Source of the DNA: Sphingomonadales bacterium
GTDB taxonomy: Bacteria > Pseudomonadota > Alphaproteobacteria > Sphingomonadales > Sphingomonadaceae
Assembly (NCBI GenBank): GCA_027485485.1
Contig: JAIXQY010000030.1
Coordinates: 1-35,549, forward strand
Length of the DNA: 35,549 nt
Direction of reading: 5' to 3'
Positions 27,452-35,391 of the stretch are shown here, piece by piece. The translations under genes and the position numbers were made by a program. Position 1 is the stretch's first letter. The number at the start of each line of letters is the position of its first letter. The notes under the pieces were generated by a model. It was not told the origin of the DNA. It made no database searches and saw nothing but the letters and a program-made list of their open reading frames with translations.

Positions 27452-28291
27452 TCAGGCCTGGGTCTGGATCTGGCCCTGCTGCTGGTTCGGGCCGGTGGCG
27501 GTGGTGGTGACCGCCACATTCATGGTTTCGGCGCCGCCGCCGCGCCGGGCGCCGCGCACCGGGGCGGCATCGCGATAATCCAGCCCCACCGCCACACGCA
27601 GATAGGCCTGGGTGGCGCACATGCCGTTGGTGGGATCAAAGGCCACCCAGCCCAGATCGGGCACCAGCGCTTCGGCCCAGGCATGGGCGGCCGGCTGGGT
27701 GACAAAGCCATCGTTGCGCACCAGATGCCCCGACACATAGCGCGCCGGGATGCCCAGGCTGCGCGCGACACTCACGAACACATGGGCATAATCCTGGCAC
27801 ACGCCGGCCTTCAGGGCATAGGCATGGGCGGCATCGGTGTGTGAATGCGTCACATCGGGATCAAAGCTGAACTGCTCATACAGGAAGCTGGTGAGGCGGT
27901 GGCAGGTGGCCAGCGCATCGCCAGTATCCACCTGCCGGCCCAGCGCCCGCAATGCCTCATCCGGGCGGGTGAGTTCGGTCTGGCGCAGGAACACGGTGGC
28001 GGGCAGGGGCTCATGACCGCCGGACAGCACGCCATGGCTTTCCACCGTGTCCACTTCGCCAACGACATGCAGGGACAGGGTTTTCACCGGTCCATCGGGA
28101 TAGAGCATGTGGGTGATGTTGCCGAACGCATCCTCGGCCCGCTTGAGATGGCCATCCACATCAATGTCGATCCGCCACGACACGATATGTTGGCCCTCAT
28201 GCCCGGCCGGCTGCACGCGCAGCAATTGCAGCACGTCGCTGGCGGCCGAGGCATATTGATAGACAGTGCGATAATCGACCCGGATGCGCAT
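27452..28291 (-). CDS. Transglutaminase-like Cys protease (Anbu operon)
   Basis: 279 residues. The N-terminal half is the bacterial transglutaminase-like N domain (RIRVDYRTVYQYASAASDV); the catalytic triad is Cys165 (KAGVCQDYAH), His203 (QPAAHAWAEA) and Asp219 (VAFDPTNG). Such domains cleave or cross-link amide bonds. The protein ends in a Gln-rich low-complexity tail (GPNQQQGQIQTQA). It follows the alpha-E gene by nine bases and precedes anbu by 62 bp, in which I see only the anbu ribosome binding site. Its role with the ATP-grasp ligase and Anbu is proposed to be peptide or amide processing; the actual substrate is unknown. Confidence 0.92.
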   Translation of the reverse strand: MRIRVDYRTVYQYASAASDVLQLLRVQPAGHEGQHIVSWRIDIDVDGHLKRAEDAFGNITHMLYPDGPVKTLSLHVVGEVDTVESHGVLSGGHEPLPATVFLRQTELTRPDEALRALGRQVDTGDALATCHRLTSFLYEQFSFDPDVTHSHTDAAHAYALKAGVCQDYAHVFVSVARSLGIPARYVSGHLVRNDGFVTQPAAHAWAEALVPDLGWVAFDPTNGMCATQAYLRVAVGLDYRDAAPVRGARRGGGAETMNVAVTTTATGPNQQQGQIQTQA

Positions 28292-28300
28292 GTGCGGCCT

Positions 28301-29242
28301 TTAGAACAGATATTGCTCGGCGATGGCTTCGCCCAACCGGTTGTTGTCGATCACGAACTGGGTGAGGAATTCGTGCAGGCCCTCGCCAAAAATGGCATCG
28401 ATGTTGCCGCTCGCCAGCTTAGCATGGCCGGCGCTGGCGAGGCGATGGGCCGGCCCGCGGCGGCCGCTGTGGCTGGCCAGCAGATCGAGATGGCGCAGGA
28501 TTTCATCATAGCAGGCCGCCAGACTGCGCGGGATCTGGCGGTTGAGGATGAGCAGATCGGCCACCAGCCAGGGTTTCACACTGTCCTTGTACACCCAGCG
28601 ATAGGCCGTCATGGCGGACACGGTGCGCAGGATCGTCGTCCACTGGAAATAATCCAGGCTGCCGCCCACCGGTTCGTCGCGCGGCAGCAGCAGATGATAT
28701 TTCACGTCGAGCAGCCGGGCCGAATTGTCGGCGCGTTCGATCGCGGCGCCCAGATTGATGAACCAGAAGGCATCACCGCGCAGCATGGTGCGGTTGGCGG
28801 CGCCATCAAAGGCGGCCACGGCGTGCTTCACATACTCGATCAGCTGCGCCAGCGTTTCGCGGCTGGAAAGATGGGTGCCATAACGGCTCACCTCCAGCCA
28901 GGCGGTGTTGATCGCCTCCCAGCCTTCCTCGGTGAGGGCGGTGCGCACGGCGCGGGCGTTGGAGCGCGCGGCTTCCAGGCAGGAGCGGATGGAGGCGTGA
29001 TTGTTGGCGTTGAGGGTGAGAAACTCGGTCACCTCATGCTCGTCCACCGCCAGGCCGGTGGCGGCAAAGGCATCGCTCTGGCAGGCGGCAGCCAGCGCCG
29101 ATTCCCAGGCGTTGGACGCGCCGCCATAGCTGGAGGGCAGGGCGGCCAGCCGCTGCGTCGCCTCGATCAGGCGCGCACTGAAATCGGCGCGCTCCAGATA
29201 GCGGCCGATCCAATAGAGATTTCCGGCGGTGCGGCTCAGCAT
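28301..29242 (-). CDS. Alpha-E domain protein (DUF403)
   Basis: 313 residues, mostly helical. It begins MLSRTAGNLYWIGRYLERAD, the clear signature of alpha-E proteins, and includes FINLGAAIERADNSARLLDVKYH and RWVYKDSVKPWLVADLLILN. The biochemical role is unknown; family members nearly always occur next to circularly permuted ATP-grasp and transglutaminase-like genes and are thought to act with them, perhaps as an amidoligase partner. Here it lies between those two genes on the same strand. It starts 84 bp downstream of the ATP-grasp gene. Confidence 0.92.
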   Translation of the reverse strand: MLSRTAGNLYWIGRYLERADFSARLIEATQRLAALPSSYGGASNAWESALAAACQSDAFAATGLAVDEHEVTEFLTLNANNHASIRSCLEAARSNARAVRTALTEEGWEAINTAWLEVSRYGTHLSSRETLAQLIEYVKHAVAAFDGAANRTMLRGDAFWFINLGAAIERADNSARLLDVKYHLLLPRDEPVGGSLDYFQWTTILRTVSAMTAYRWVYKDSVKPWLVADLLILNRQIPRSLAACYDEILRHLDLLASHSGRRGPAHRLASAGHAKLASGNIDAIFGEGLHEFLTQFVIDNNRLGEAIAEQYLF

Positions 29243-29326
29243 GGCACATGCTCCGATTGTGCCGGTTGGGTTTCGCCAGGCTGAAACAGGGTCAGCATGG
29301 CGGGGTCTGGTCGGGAAACGGCGGGC

Positions 29327-30778
29327 TCAATCATCGATGATCCACGTGTCCTTGGTGCCACCGCCCTGGCTGGAGTTCACCACCAGGCTGCCGGCCGTCA
29401 TCGCCACGCGGGTGAGGCCGCCGGGGATGATGCGCACGCCGTCGGCCCCGGTCAGCACGAATGGGCGCAGATCGACATGGCGGGCCGCCACGCCGCCATC
29501 GGTGGCGGTGGGGCAGGTGGAGAGCGCCAGCGTGGGCTGGGCTATGAATTTTTCCGGATTGGATTTCAGCTTGGCAGCAAAGGCCGCGATGGTCGCCTTG
29601 GGCGCATGCGGACCGACCAGCATGCCATAACCGCCAGACCCATCGACCTCCTTCACCACCAGTTCCGGCAGCCGATCCAGCACATACATCAGCGATTCGG
29701 GCTCGCGGCAGCGCCAGGTCGGCACATTGGCCAAGATCGGCTCCTCGCCCATGTAAAAGCGCACGATATCGGGCATATAGCTATAGATCGCCTTGTCATC
29801 GGCAATGCCGGTGCCCACGGCGTTGGCCAGGGTGACATTGCCGGCGGCATAGGCCGACATCAAACCGGGCACCCCCAGCATCGATGTGGGTTCAAACACC
29901 AGCGGATCGATGAAGCCATCATCGACGCGGCGATAGATCACGTCCACCCGCTGCGGGCCTTCGGTGGTGCGCATGAACACGATATCATCGCGCACGAACA
30001 GATCGCTGCCCTCCACCAGCTCGATGCCCAGCTTGTCGGCCAGGAAGCTGTGTTCATAGAAAGCCGAATTATACTGGCCGGGGGTGAGCAGCACACAGGT
30101 GGGGTGGCTGCCGCGCTGTTTGCGCGGAGACACGCTGGCCAGCGTTTCCAGCAGCATTTCCGGATAGGTTTCCACCGGCGCCACCTTCACCTGATCGAAC
30201 AGATCGGGCACCAGCTTCAGCATCACCTCACGGTTTTCCAGCATGTAGGACACACCGGACGGGGTGCGGGCATTGTCTTCCAGCACGAAAAACTCGTCTG
30301 GCCCGGTGCGCACCAGATCGATGCCGGCAATATGCACCCACACGCCGCCCGGCGGCTGGCGCCCCACCATGTGCAGGCAGAAGGCCGGGTTCATCAGCAC
30401 CAGTTCAGCCGGGATGATGCCGGCCTTCAGGATTTCCTGCGCGCCATAGACATCGGCCAGGAACATGTTGAGCGCGGCCACCCGCTGTTTCAGGCCGCGT
30501 TCCAGCCGGGTCCATTCGCGCCGGGTGAGGATGCGCGGCACGATATCGAACGGGATCAGGCGTTCGGTGGCCTGGGCATCGCCATAGACGGCAAAGGTGA
30601 TGCCGATGCGGCGGAAAAACAGCTCCGCCTGCGCCCGCCGCGCCGCCATCAACTCCTGTGGGCTGTCGGCCAGCCACTGGCGGATGGCGCGATAGGCCGT
30701 GGTTACCCCTTCCGGCGAGCGGGCGTCATAGAATTCGCCGGTTCCGAACATTTCGTCAAAGGCTGGCAGCGCCTGCAT
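29327..30778 (-). CDS. Circularly permuted ATP-grasp ligase (DUF404/DUF407 type)
   Basis: 483 residues from ATG 30778 (MQALPAFDEMFGTGEFYD) with GGAGG just upstream; the track start is a TTG. Features are YRAIRQWLADSPQELMAARR, ERLIPFDIVPRILTRREWTRLERGL, VHIAGIDLVRTGPDEFFVLEDNARTPSGVSYMLENR (a Mg/ATP-binding D..R..N pattern) and VVKEVDGSGGYGMLVGPHA (the nucleotide loop placed late, as expected from circular permutation). The family is predicted to form amide or peptide bonds. It is the first gene of the Anbu operon. The exact acceptor and donor are unknown. RadC lies 75 bp upstream on the same strand, so a shared transcript is possible but unproven. Confidence 0.92.
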   Translation of the reverse strand: MQALPAFDEMFGTGEFYDARSPEGVTTAYRAIRQWLADSPQELMAARRAQAELFFRRIGITFAVYGDAQATERLIPFDIVPRILTRREWTRLERGLKQRVAALNMFLADVYGAQEILKAGIIPAELVLMNPAFCLHMVGRQPPGGVWVHIAGIDLVRTGPDEFFVLEDNARTPSGVSYMLENREVMLKLVPDLFDQVKVAPVETYPEMLLETLASVSPRKQRGSHPTCVLLTPGQYNSAFYEHSFLADKLGIELVEGSDLFVRDDIVFMRTTEGPQRVDVIYRRVDDGFIDPLVFEPTSMLGVPGLMSAYAAGNVTLANAVGTGIADDKAIYSYMPDIVRFYMGEEPILANVPTWRCREPESLMYVLDRLPELVVKEVDGSGGYGMLVGPHAPKATIAAFAAKLKSNPEKFIAQPTLALSTCPTATDGGVAARHVDLRPFVLTGADGVRIIPGGLTRVAMTAGSLVVNSSQGGGTKDTWIIDD

Positions 30779-30853
30779 TGCTCCTCCCGGCTTGGTTGCG
30801 TCACTTTTGTGCGGAGGCGGCGGCAACAACGCAAGGATATTATTGCGTATTGG

Positions 30854-31537
30854 TCAGATCAGTCCGGCGCTGCGCATCGAAACATGGCCTGACGCGCCGA
30901 TGATCACGTGATCGTGCACGGAAAGCCCCAGATGCCGCCCGGCCTCGATGATGGCGCGGGTCATCTGGATATCATCGCGGCTGGGCTGCGGATCGCCCGA
31001 AGGATGGTTGTGCACCAGGATGACGGCCGCCGCACCCAGATCGAGCGCGCGCTTGACGATCTCGCGCGGATACACCGGCGCTGCATTCACCGTGCCGTCG
31101 TTCATCACCTCATCACGGATCATGATGTTGCGATTGTTCAGGAAAATCACCCGGAACTGCTCGGTGGGCCGCTGCGCCAGGCTGGCGTGGAGATAATCCA
31201 GCAGCGCCTGCCAACCGCTCAGCACCGGCCGGTCCAGCGCGCGGGTCCGCAAGGATCGCAGCATCACCGCCTCGACAAACTTGATTGCCGCCGCCGCCCC
31301 GTCGCCCAGGCCGTCCACCCGCTTCAACTCCTCGGGCGTGGCGGCGATTAGCGCGGCCAGGCTGCCGAATTCGTCGATCAGCCGTTTGGCCAGCGGCTTG
31401 GTGTCCTGTCGCGGGATGGCCAGCGCCAGCAGATATTCCAGCAACTCATAGTCATGAAACCCCTCACCCCCGGCTGTCAGCAGGCGCTGGCGCAGCCGTT
31501 CGCGATGGCCGGCAGCGGAAGGAGCGTCGGCGCTCAC
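30854..31537 (-). CDS. radC: RadC-family JAB/MPN metalloprotein
   Basis: 227 residues with a GTG start at 31537 that overlaps the preceding gene's stop (GTGA). The N-terminal part has the UPF0758 helix-hairpin-helix (VDGLGDGAAAAIKF, about 74-87) and the C-terminal MPN domain has the full JAMM zinc motif HNHPSGDPQPSRDD (His176, His178, Ser186, Asp189). JAMM enzymes are often deubiquitinase-like isopeptidases, but no activity is established for RadC; an old link to DNA repair has been withdrawn. The end KLGVHDHVIIG-like sequence (SVHDHVIIGASGHVSMRSAGLI) is canonical. Confidence 0.94.
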   Translation of the reverse strand: MSADAPSAAGHRERLRQRLLTAGGEGFHDYELLEYLLALAIPRQDTKPLAKRLIDEFGSLAALIAATPEELKRVDGLGDGAAAAIKFVEAVMLRSLRTRALDRPVLSGWQALLDYLHASLAQRPTEQFRVIFLNNRNIMIRDEVMNDGTVNAAPVYPREIVKRALDLGAAAVILVHNHPSGDPQPSRDDIQMTRAIIEAGRHLGLSVHDHVIIGASGHVSMRSAGLI

Positions 31538-32079
31538 GGCGCGGGCGGTGTGGCGGCCACATCGGCGCCCAACAGGGCCTCGACAATATGGCCGGCTTTC
31601 AGGCGGGCATTGTTGCCACGGGTGAACGGCCCCCAGGGCGTCAAGGCAGCGGTGACCGCCACGATCTGCAGCGTGGCGCCGGCGCCCTTGTCCGCAAGGC
31701 TGGCGACTGTTGCCGGCGTGATCGGCACCTCGCCGCCGGGTGTTGCCAGATGCAGCAGGCGGGTTTCCAGCTTGCCGGCGCGGCCCACCATGCCGCTGCT
31801 GCGCGCGGCCACCACTTCCCCCCAGGCCTTGGTGCCGCGCGGGATGACCACCTGGCCATCAACTGTCACCGGGCTGTCCAGCACCAGCAGGAACCGGTCA
31901 CCCGGCTTGGCGCTGCGTGTGCTCACCTCGTTCCAGACCATCAGGCGCAGCGGGGTGCCGGATTTCGCCACCGCTGGCGCTGCCGCCACAACGGCCTGCG
32001 GCGCCGGTTCGGGCAGGGGGGCAGCGGGCTGGGCAAGCTGGGCAGCAAGCATAAAAATGATCATGGCTACAGATTGCAT
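31534..32079 (-). CDS. Exported hypothetical protein
   Basis: 181 residues. A short hydrophobic N-terminus (MQSVAMIIFMLAAQLAQ) looks like a signal sequence, followed by a Pro/Ala-rich spacer. The body is beta-rich: PLRLMVWNEVSTRSAKPGDRFLLVLDSPVTVDGQVVIPRGTKAWGEVV resembles the barrel-like fold of VirB10/TrbI or flagellar P-ring type domains, but the similarity is weak and I do not assign it. No catalytic motif is seen. It is divergent from the next gene with 59 bp between the starts, and its stop overlaps the radC start. Confidence 0.7.
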   Translation of the reverse strand: MQSVAMIIFMLAAQLAQPAAPLPEPAPQAVVAAAPAVAKSGTPLRLMVWNEVSTRSAKPGDRFLLVLDSPVTVDGQVVIPRGTKAWGEVVAARSSGMVGRAGKLETRLLHLATPGGEVPITPATVASLADKGAGATLQIVAVTAALTPWGPFTRGNNARLKAGHIVEALLGADVAATPPAP

Positions 32080-32138
32080 TGCGCCAGAGCCTCTGCCAAG
32101 CCTTGAGCGCCAGACAATGGCATCTTGGGAGTGGAAAA

Positions 32139-32537
32139 ATGAAAAATCAGTCGCTCTTTCTGTTTGTTGCGGCGCTCACCTTGTCGGCGCCGGTGCTGGC
32201 CAAGGATGCGCCGAAATATGTCGTGGTGAACGAGGCGGTGGGTGTTCCGGTGTTTCCGGGTGACATCACCGATCGGCCCTATGAGGTGATTGGTGAAGTG
32301 AAGGCCGGGGTGCGCAAGGCCACGATCTTCAGCAAGGAAGCCAGCCAGACCAAGATTTACAAGGAATTATGGGAACGCGCCGAAAAGCTTGGCGCCGATG
32401 CGGTGATCAAGGCTGAATATGGCAATTCCCATGTGACCGCCATGAGCTGGGGCAAGACCAATGCCACCGGCACCGCCATCAAGTTCAAGCCGGCACCTGC
32501 CGCAGTGGCTGCACCGGCCACGCCCGGCAATCCCTGA
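32139..32537 (+). CDS. Exported YbjQ-like hypothetical protein
   Basis: 132 residues from ATG 32139, with GGGAG eight bases upstream; the track start is too early. It has a signal peptide (MKNQSLFLFVAALTLSAPVLA). The mature part has PYEVIGEVKAGVRK and LWERAEKLGADAVIKAEYG, similar to the YbjQ/DUF74 pattern in which a beta strand V-I-G-x-V is followed by a helix and GADAV. It ends in an Ala/Pro-rich tail. Unlike cytoplasmic YbjQ it is exported. Function unknown; fold call is moderate. Confidence 0.7.
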   Translation: MKNQSLFLFVAALTLSAPVLAKDAPKYVVVNEAVGVPVFPGDITDRPYEVIGEVKAGVRKATIFSKEASQTKIYKELWERAEKLGADAVIKAEYGNSHVTAMSWGKTNATGTAIKFKPAPAAVAAPATPGNP

Positions 32538-32622
32538 TGCTGCGCGGCAGGCAAGCCCGATCGCGGCTTGCCTGCCACCGCCATTGCTGCCAGCCTGTTG
32601 CTAGACCAACGGGAGAACCGCG

Positions 32623-33408
32623 ATGCACAAGGTGGACCGAGTCTTCGGCGAAAAATTCCTCACCGCCATCGATGATTTCTATCGCTATGGCGTGCATCTG
32701 TTGTTCAACGAATGGTGGGAAACCGCCCCGCAGGACGCCATCGACAAATATGTGGCGGCCATCACCGAGCATCCCGAACATGGCCCATTGGCTGCCGGCG
32801 GCTGGATGGCGCCGCCGTTCAGCCTGGCCCAGGTGGCCGATTGTGCGCCGGGAACGCTGGGCGCTGCCTGGCGTGACCATATGGTGGCCAACGGCCTCGC
32901 CGAGCAACTGGCCGTGGGATACGCCGGGCTGACGGCTGATTTCGAAGCCAGCGGCAAGCTGGCCCGTCTGCCGGCCGTGCTGAAATACAAGGTGCTGCGC
33001 GGCTATCAGACCCATGATCTCCACCATGTCCTCACCGGCTACACCACCCATCCGTTCCACGAACTGGCCCTGCAGGCGTTCAGCCTGGCGCAGATGGACT
33101 ATCCCTATTCGGCGATGACCCTGTCCGTCATCATGGGCCATGCCACGCTGGTTGATCCCTGGCTGATCCAGCCGGCGATGGACGCCATCACCGATGGCTG
33201 GGCGCTGGGCCGGCGGGCCAAATCCATCCAGTTCATCGATTTCGAGAACCAGATCCACCGTCCGCTGGCCGAGATCCGCGACGATTATGGCCTGCTGCGC
33301 GAGGCGCCCTTTGTGCCGTTGATGCCGCGCGTGTCGGAACTGGTGGCCGGCGAGTTGAAGGTGCAGGAACGCATGCGCCAGGGCGGCCCGGGGCGGCAGG
33401 CCGCCTGA
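32623..33408 (+). CDS. coq4: Coq4 family ubiquinone-biosynthesis protein
   Basis: 261 residues from ATG 32623, with GGGAGAA upstream. The zinc motif of Coq4, HDxxHx11E, is complete: His131, Asp132, His135 and Glu147 in RGYQTHDLHHVLTGYTTHPFHE. In eukaryotes COQ4 helps ubiquinone assembly and has been linked to oxidative decarboxylation of a ring intermediate; Coq4 homologues occur in many alphaproteobacteria. It stands alone, 85 bp after the YbjQ-like gene and convergent with the next gene (24 bp gap). Fits an aerobic, ubiquinone-using organism. Confidence 0.9.
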   Translation: MHKVDRVFGEKFLTAIDDFYRYGVHLLFNEWWETAPQDAIDKYVAAITEHPEHGPLAAGGWMAPPFSLAQVADCAPGTLGAAWRDHMVANGLAEQLAVGYAGLTADFEASGKLARLPAVLKYKVLRGYQTHDLHHVLTGYTTHPFHELALQAFSLAQMDYPYSAMTLSVIMGHATLVDPWLIQPAMDAITDGWALGRRAKSIQFIDFENQIHRPLAEIRDDYGLLREAPFVPLMPRVSELVAGELKVQERMRQGGPGRQAA

Positions 33409-33432
33409 TGCACGCGCCAACGCGGCCCGGCA

Positions 33433-33969
33433 TCAATCCTTGCGCAGCCAACCCTTCATGGTGATGCCCAGCGTCTCCACGGCCTGAACGCTGCCGGTGC
33501 CGTCCAGCTCAAAGGCAATGCGCCAGTCATGCGCCCAGGCTTCCTGCAGCAGCAGCGCAAATGTCGCACCGCCGGGACGATCATCCCGAAACCGCAACGT
33601 GACATTATAAAGCTCGACACTGCCGGCTGCTGGTGCTTCCACCGCGCGGCCCTGCCGGGGTGTCTGCGGCCTTGCCGCCTCAGTCTTGCGATACCAGTCG
33701 CGGAACACCGGATTGTCATCCAGCCGGCGGCTGATGCTGATGCCATCCACCTGCGCCAGCCCCGGCACGACCCGCGCCCGACTGGCTGGCACCACCACCA
33801 CCTCCACCCGCTGGCCAAGCGGCGTTATCGCGATCAAATCCGTGACATCCGGCGACCAGCCGGTTTCCAGCGCCATGCGCCAGCGCGGCGCGATGGCGAC
33901 CGGATCGGGCATCGGCAATGGCTCCGGTTCCGGCAGCGGCTGGGGTGTGGGCGGGCGCAATCTGGGCAT
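33433..33969 (-). CDS. Hypothetical protein with T4 gp19-like (phage tail tube) C-terminal region
   Basis: 178 residues. The first 26 are Pro-rich (PTPQPLPEPEPLPMPDP), then a region of unclear fold. The last 110 residues (VPGLAQVDGISISRRLDDNPVFRDWYRK through WAHDWRIAFELDGTGSVQAVETLGITMKG) follow the order of features in T4 gp19/tail-tube proteins: a question-like GLxxVDG strand, a DWYRK helix, SVELYNVTLRF, W..AFELDGTG and VETLxIxxxG. No other phage or contractile-system gene is nearby. I rate the resemblance as moderate. The ATG has AGGAA five bases upstream. The real role is unknown. Confidence 0.55.
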   Translation of the reverse strand: MPRLRPPTPQPLPEPEPLPMPDPVAIAPRWRMALETGWSPDVTDLIAITPLGQRVEVVVVPASRARVVPGLAQVDGISISRRLDDNPVFRDWYRKTEAARPQTPRQGRAVEAPAAGSVELYNVTLRFRDDRPGGATFALLLQEAWAHDWRIAFELDGTGSVQAVETLGITMKGWLRKD

Positions 33970-34154
33970 GCCGTTCCTGTGGCGCGGCTGCGGCGGCCCG
34001 GCAAGCGGTTATGGCGAGTGAGGCCGCAGCACTGCGCCGAAAGCCTGCCCTGCAAACGCATTGCCGGAATGCGCCAGACCGGCTGTCACCAGCATTTCGC
34101 GAATCTGCAAATTGCGTATAGTGGCGCGGCGAAGGGGGCGATTCGGCCATAGCC

Positions 34155-34868
34155 ATGCGTATCTGGGGCAAGGTCATCCGCGCGGTTGTTGTTTCGGTCA
34201 TCGTCACGTTGGTGGCCATGGCCCTGATGTCGCGTTTGCCGGGCCTGGACATTCCCCCGCCCTATTGGGTGCTTGGCACATTGTTGCCGATGTTGCTGTC
34301 AGGGCCGATCACCTATTCATTGGCGCGTCAGGCCGATCTTATTGCCGGGCTGAATGAAGAATTGTCCGATGCCTATGCCCAGATGAAGGCGCTGGCCGAA
34401 ACCGATCATCTCACCGGCCTGGCCAACCGCGCGGCGTTTCTGGCGGCTGCCGAACAATTGCGGGCCCAGCATTCGGGCCGCATCCTGGTTGTCGATCTCG
34501 ATCGGTTCAAGGCGATCAACGACAGCCATGGCCACGATGTTGGCGACCGCGTGTTGCACGGCATCGCCCAGACCCTGCTGCGCTGCGCCGGCAAGAATGA
34601 TCTGGTTGGCCGCATCGGCGGTGAGGAGTTCGCCGTGTTCCTGCCCGGCGCCGATGACCAGGCCGCCGCCGCCCGGGCTGATGCGATCCGGGCCGGGATC
34701 GAACAGGTCACCATCTTTGATCGCAACGGCGCCACCATCCGCATCACCGCCAGCATCGGCGTTTCCGGCCAGCGCAGTGCCAGCCTGCCCGATGCCCTGC
34801 AATCCGCCGACATGGCCATGTATCGCGCCAAACGCTCCGGCCGCAACCGGGTGCGCATCGCGGCATAG
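34155..34868 (+). CDS. Membrane-anchored diguanylate cyclase (GGDEF)
   Basis: 237 residues. Two N-terminal helices (VVVSVIVTLVAMALMS and VLGTLLPMLLSGPITYSLA) lead through a short coiled linker (LIAGLNEELSDAYAQMKALAE) to a GGDEF domain beginning TDHLTGLANRAAF. The active-site loop is RIGGEEF (155-159), and VVDLDRFKAINDSHGHDVGD gives the Mg/GTP site. These residues suggest an active cyclase making c-di-GMP. The inhibitory I-site RxxD five residues before GGEEF reads GKND here, lacking Arg. The signal sensed by the short membrane region is unknown. Confidence 0.92.
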   Translation: MRIWGKVIRAVVVSVIVTLVAMALMSRLPGLDIPPPYWVLGTLLPMLLSGPITYSLARQADLIAGLNEELSDAYAQMKALAETDHLTGLANRAAFLAAAEQLRAQHSGRILVVDLDRFKAINDSHGHDVGDRVLHGIAQTLLRCAGKNDLVGRIGGEEFAVFLPGADDQAAAARADAIRAGIEQVTIFDRNGATIRITASIGVSGQRSASLPDALQSADMAMYRAKRSGRNRVRIAA

Positions 34869-34976
34869 GTCGCAATGGTCACTGTGCCGATCGCAGAGGC
34901 AAGGCGCAGCCCCGTTTCGAACAGAGCGCCCGCGTGATGGTTCCAGGCGTGCGATAACGAAATTGGGGACATGGCC

Positions 34977-35387
34977 TCAGCCAGTGCTTGTCGGAGGCCC
35001 ATCTTCTTCGGTCCGTGCCCGGCGTTTTTCGGCGCGACGTTGGCGTTCCTTGGCGCGGATCACATCCCAATGGGCCTGGTGCTGCTTCATCCAGCGTCGC
35101 GCCCAAAGGGAGGCGATGATCAGGGCCACCAGCGCAAGCCCGATCAGCATGTCGCGTCCCGGCCCGAGAAAGAGCAGCGGCGAACAGAGTGTTGCCAGCG
35201 CGCTCAGCACCGCCGCTGCACCCTTGCTGGCGTGCACATCCGGCGTATGGCCGATGCAGCGCTCGATCAGCTCGGGTGCCAGCATCGGCAGGAAGCACAG
35301 CAGCGCAATGGCAAGGCAGCCGGGCAGATGAACCACGGCCGGCGTGCCGCGCGAATCGTAACCCCAACGGCGCGGCTGCCGTGCCAA
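34977..35387 (-). CDS. Small membrane protein, hypothetical
   Basis: About 136 residues if it starts at TTG 35387, four bases after the upstream stop; GTG 35336 is an alternative, and the track's upstream methionine lies inside the neighbouring gene. Hydrophobic stretches are VHLPGCLAIALLCFLPMLAP, AAVLSALATLCSPLLFLGPG and MLIGLALVALIIASLWARR, giving two or three helices, followed by a basic helical tail (QAHWDVIRAKERQRRAEKRRAR). The competing frame 34879..35367 has no such pattern. No family recognised. Start uncertain. The 34869-34976 gap to the convergent GGDEF gene shows nothing I can identify. Confidence 0.5.
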   Translation of the reverse strand: MARQPRRWGYDSRGTPAVVHLPGCLAIALLCFLPMLAPELIERCIGHTPDVHASKGAAAVLSALATLCSPLLFLGPGRDMLIGLALVALIIASLWARRWMKQHQAHWDVIRAKERQRRAEKRRARTEEDGPPTSTG

Positions 35388-35391
35388 GCTG

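Noticed and set aside
29297-30892. 531-residue + strand ORF opposite the circularly permuted ATP-grasp gene
   Set aside because: Antisense shadow, no recognisable fold or signals.
34105-34125. TATAGT as a -10 box for the GGDEF gene
   Set aside because: A -10-like hexamer is present near 34119, but no convincing -35 lies at proper spacing, so I did not list a promoter.
34879-35367. 162-residue minus-strand ORF overlapping the small membrane protein
   Set aside because: The alternative frame 34977..35387 gives clean hydrophobic helices and a basic tail; this frame is Arg/Ala/Gly-rich without pattern.
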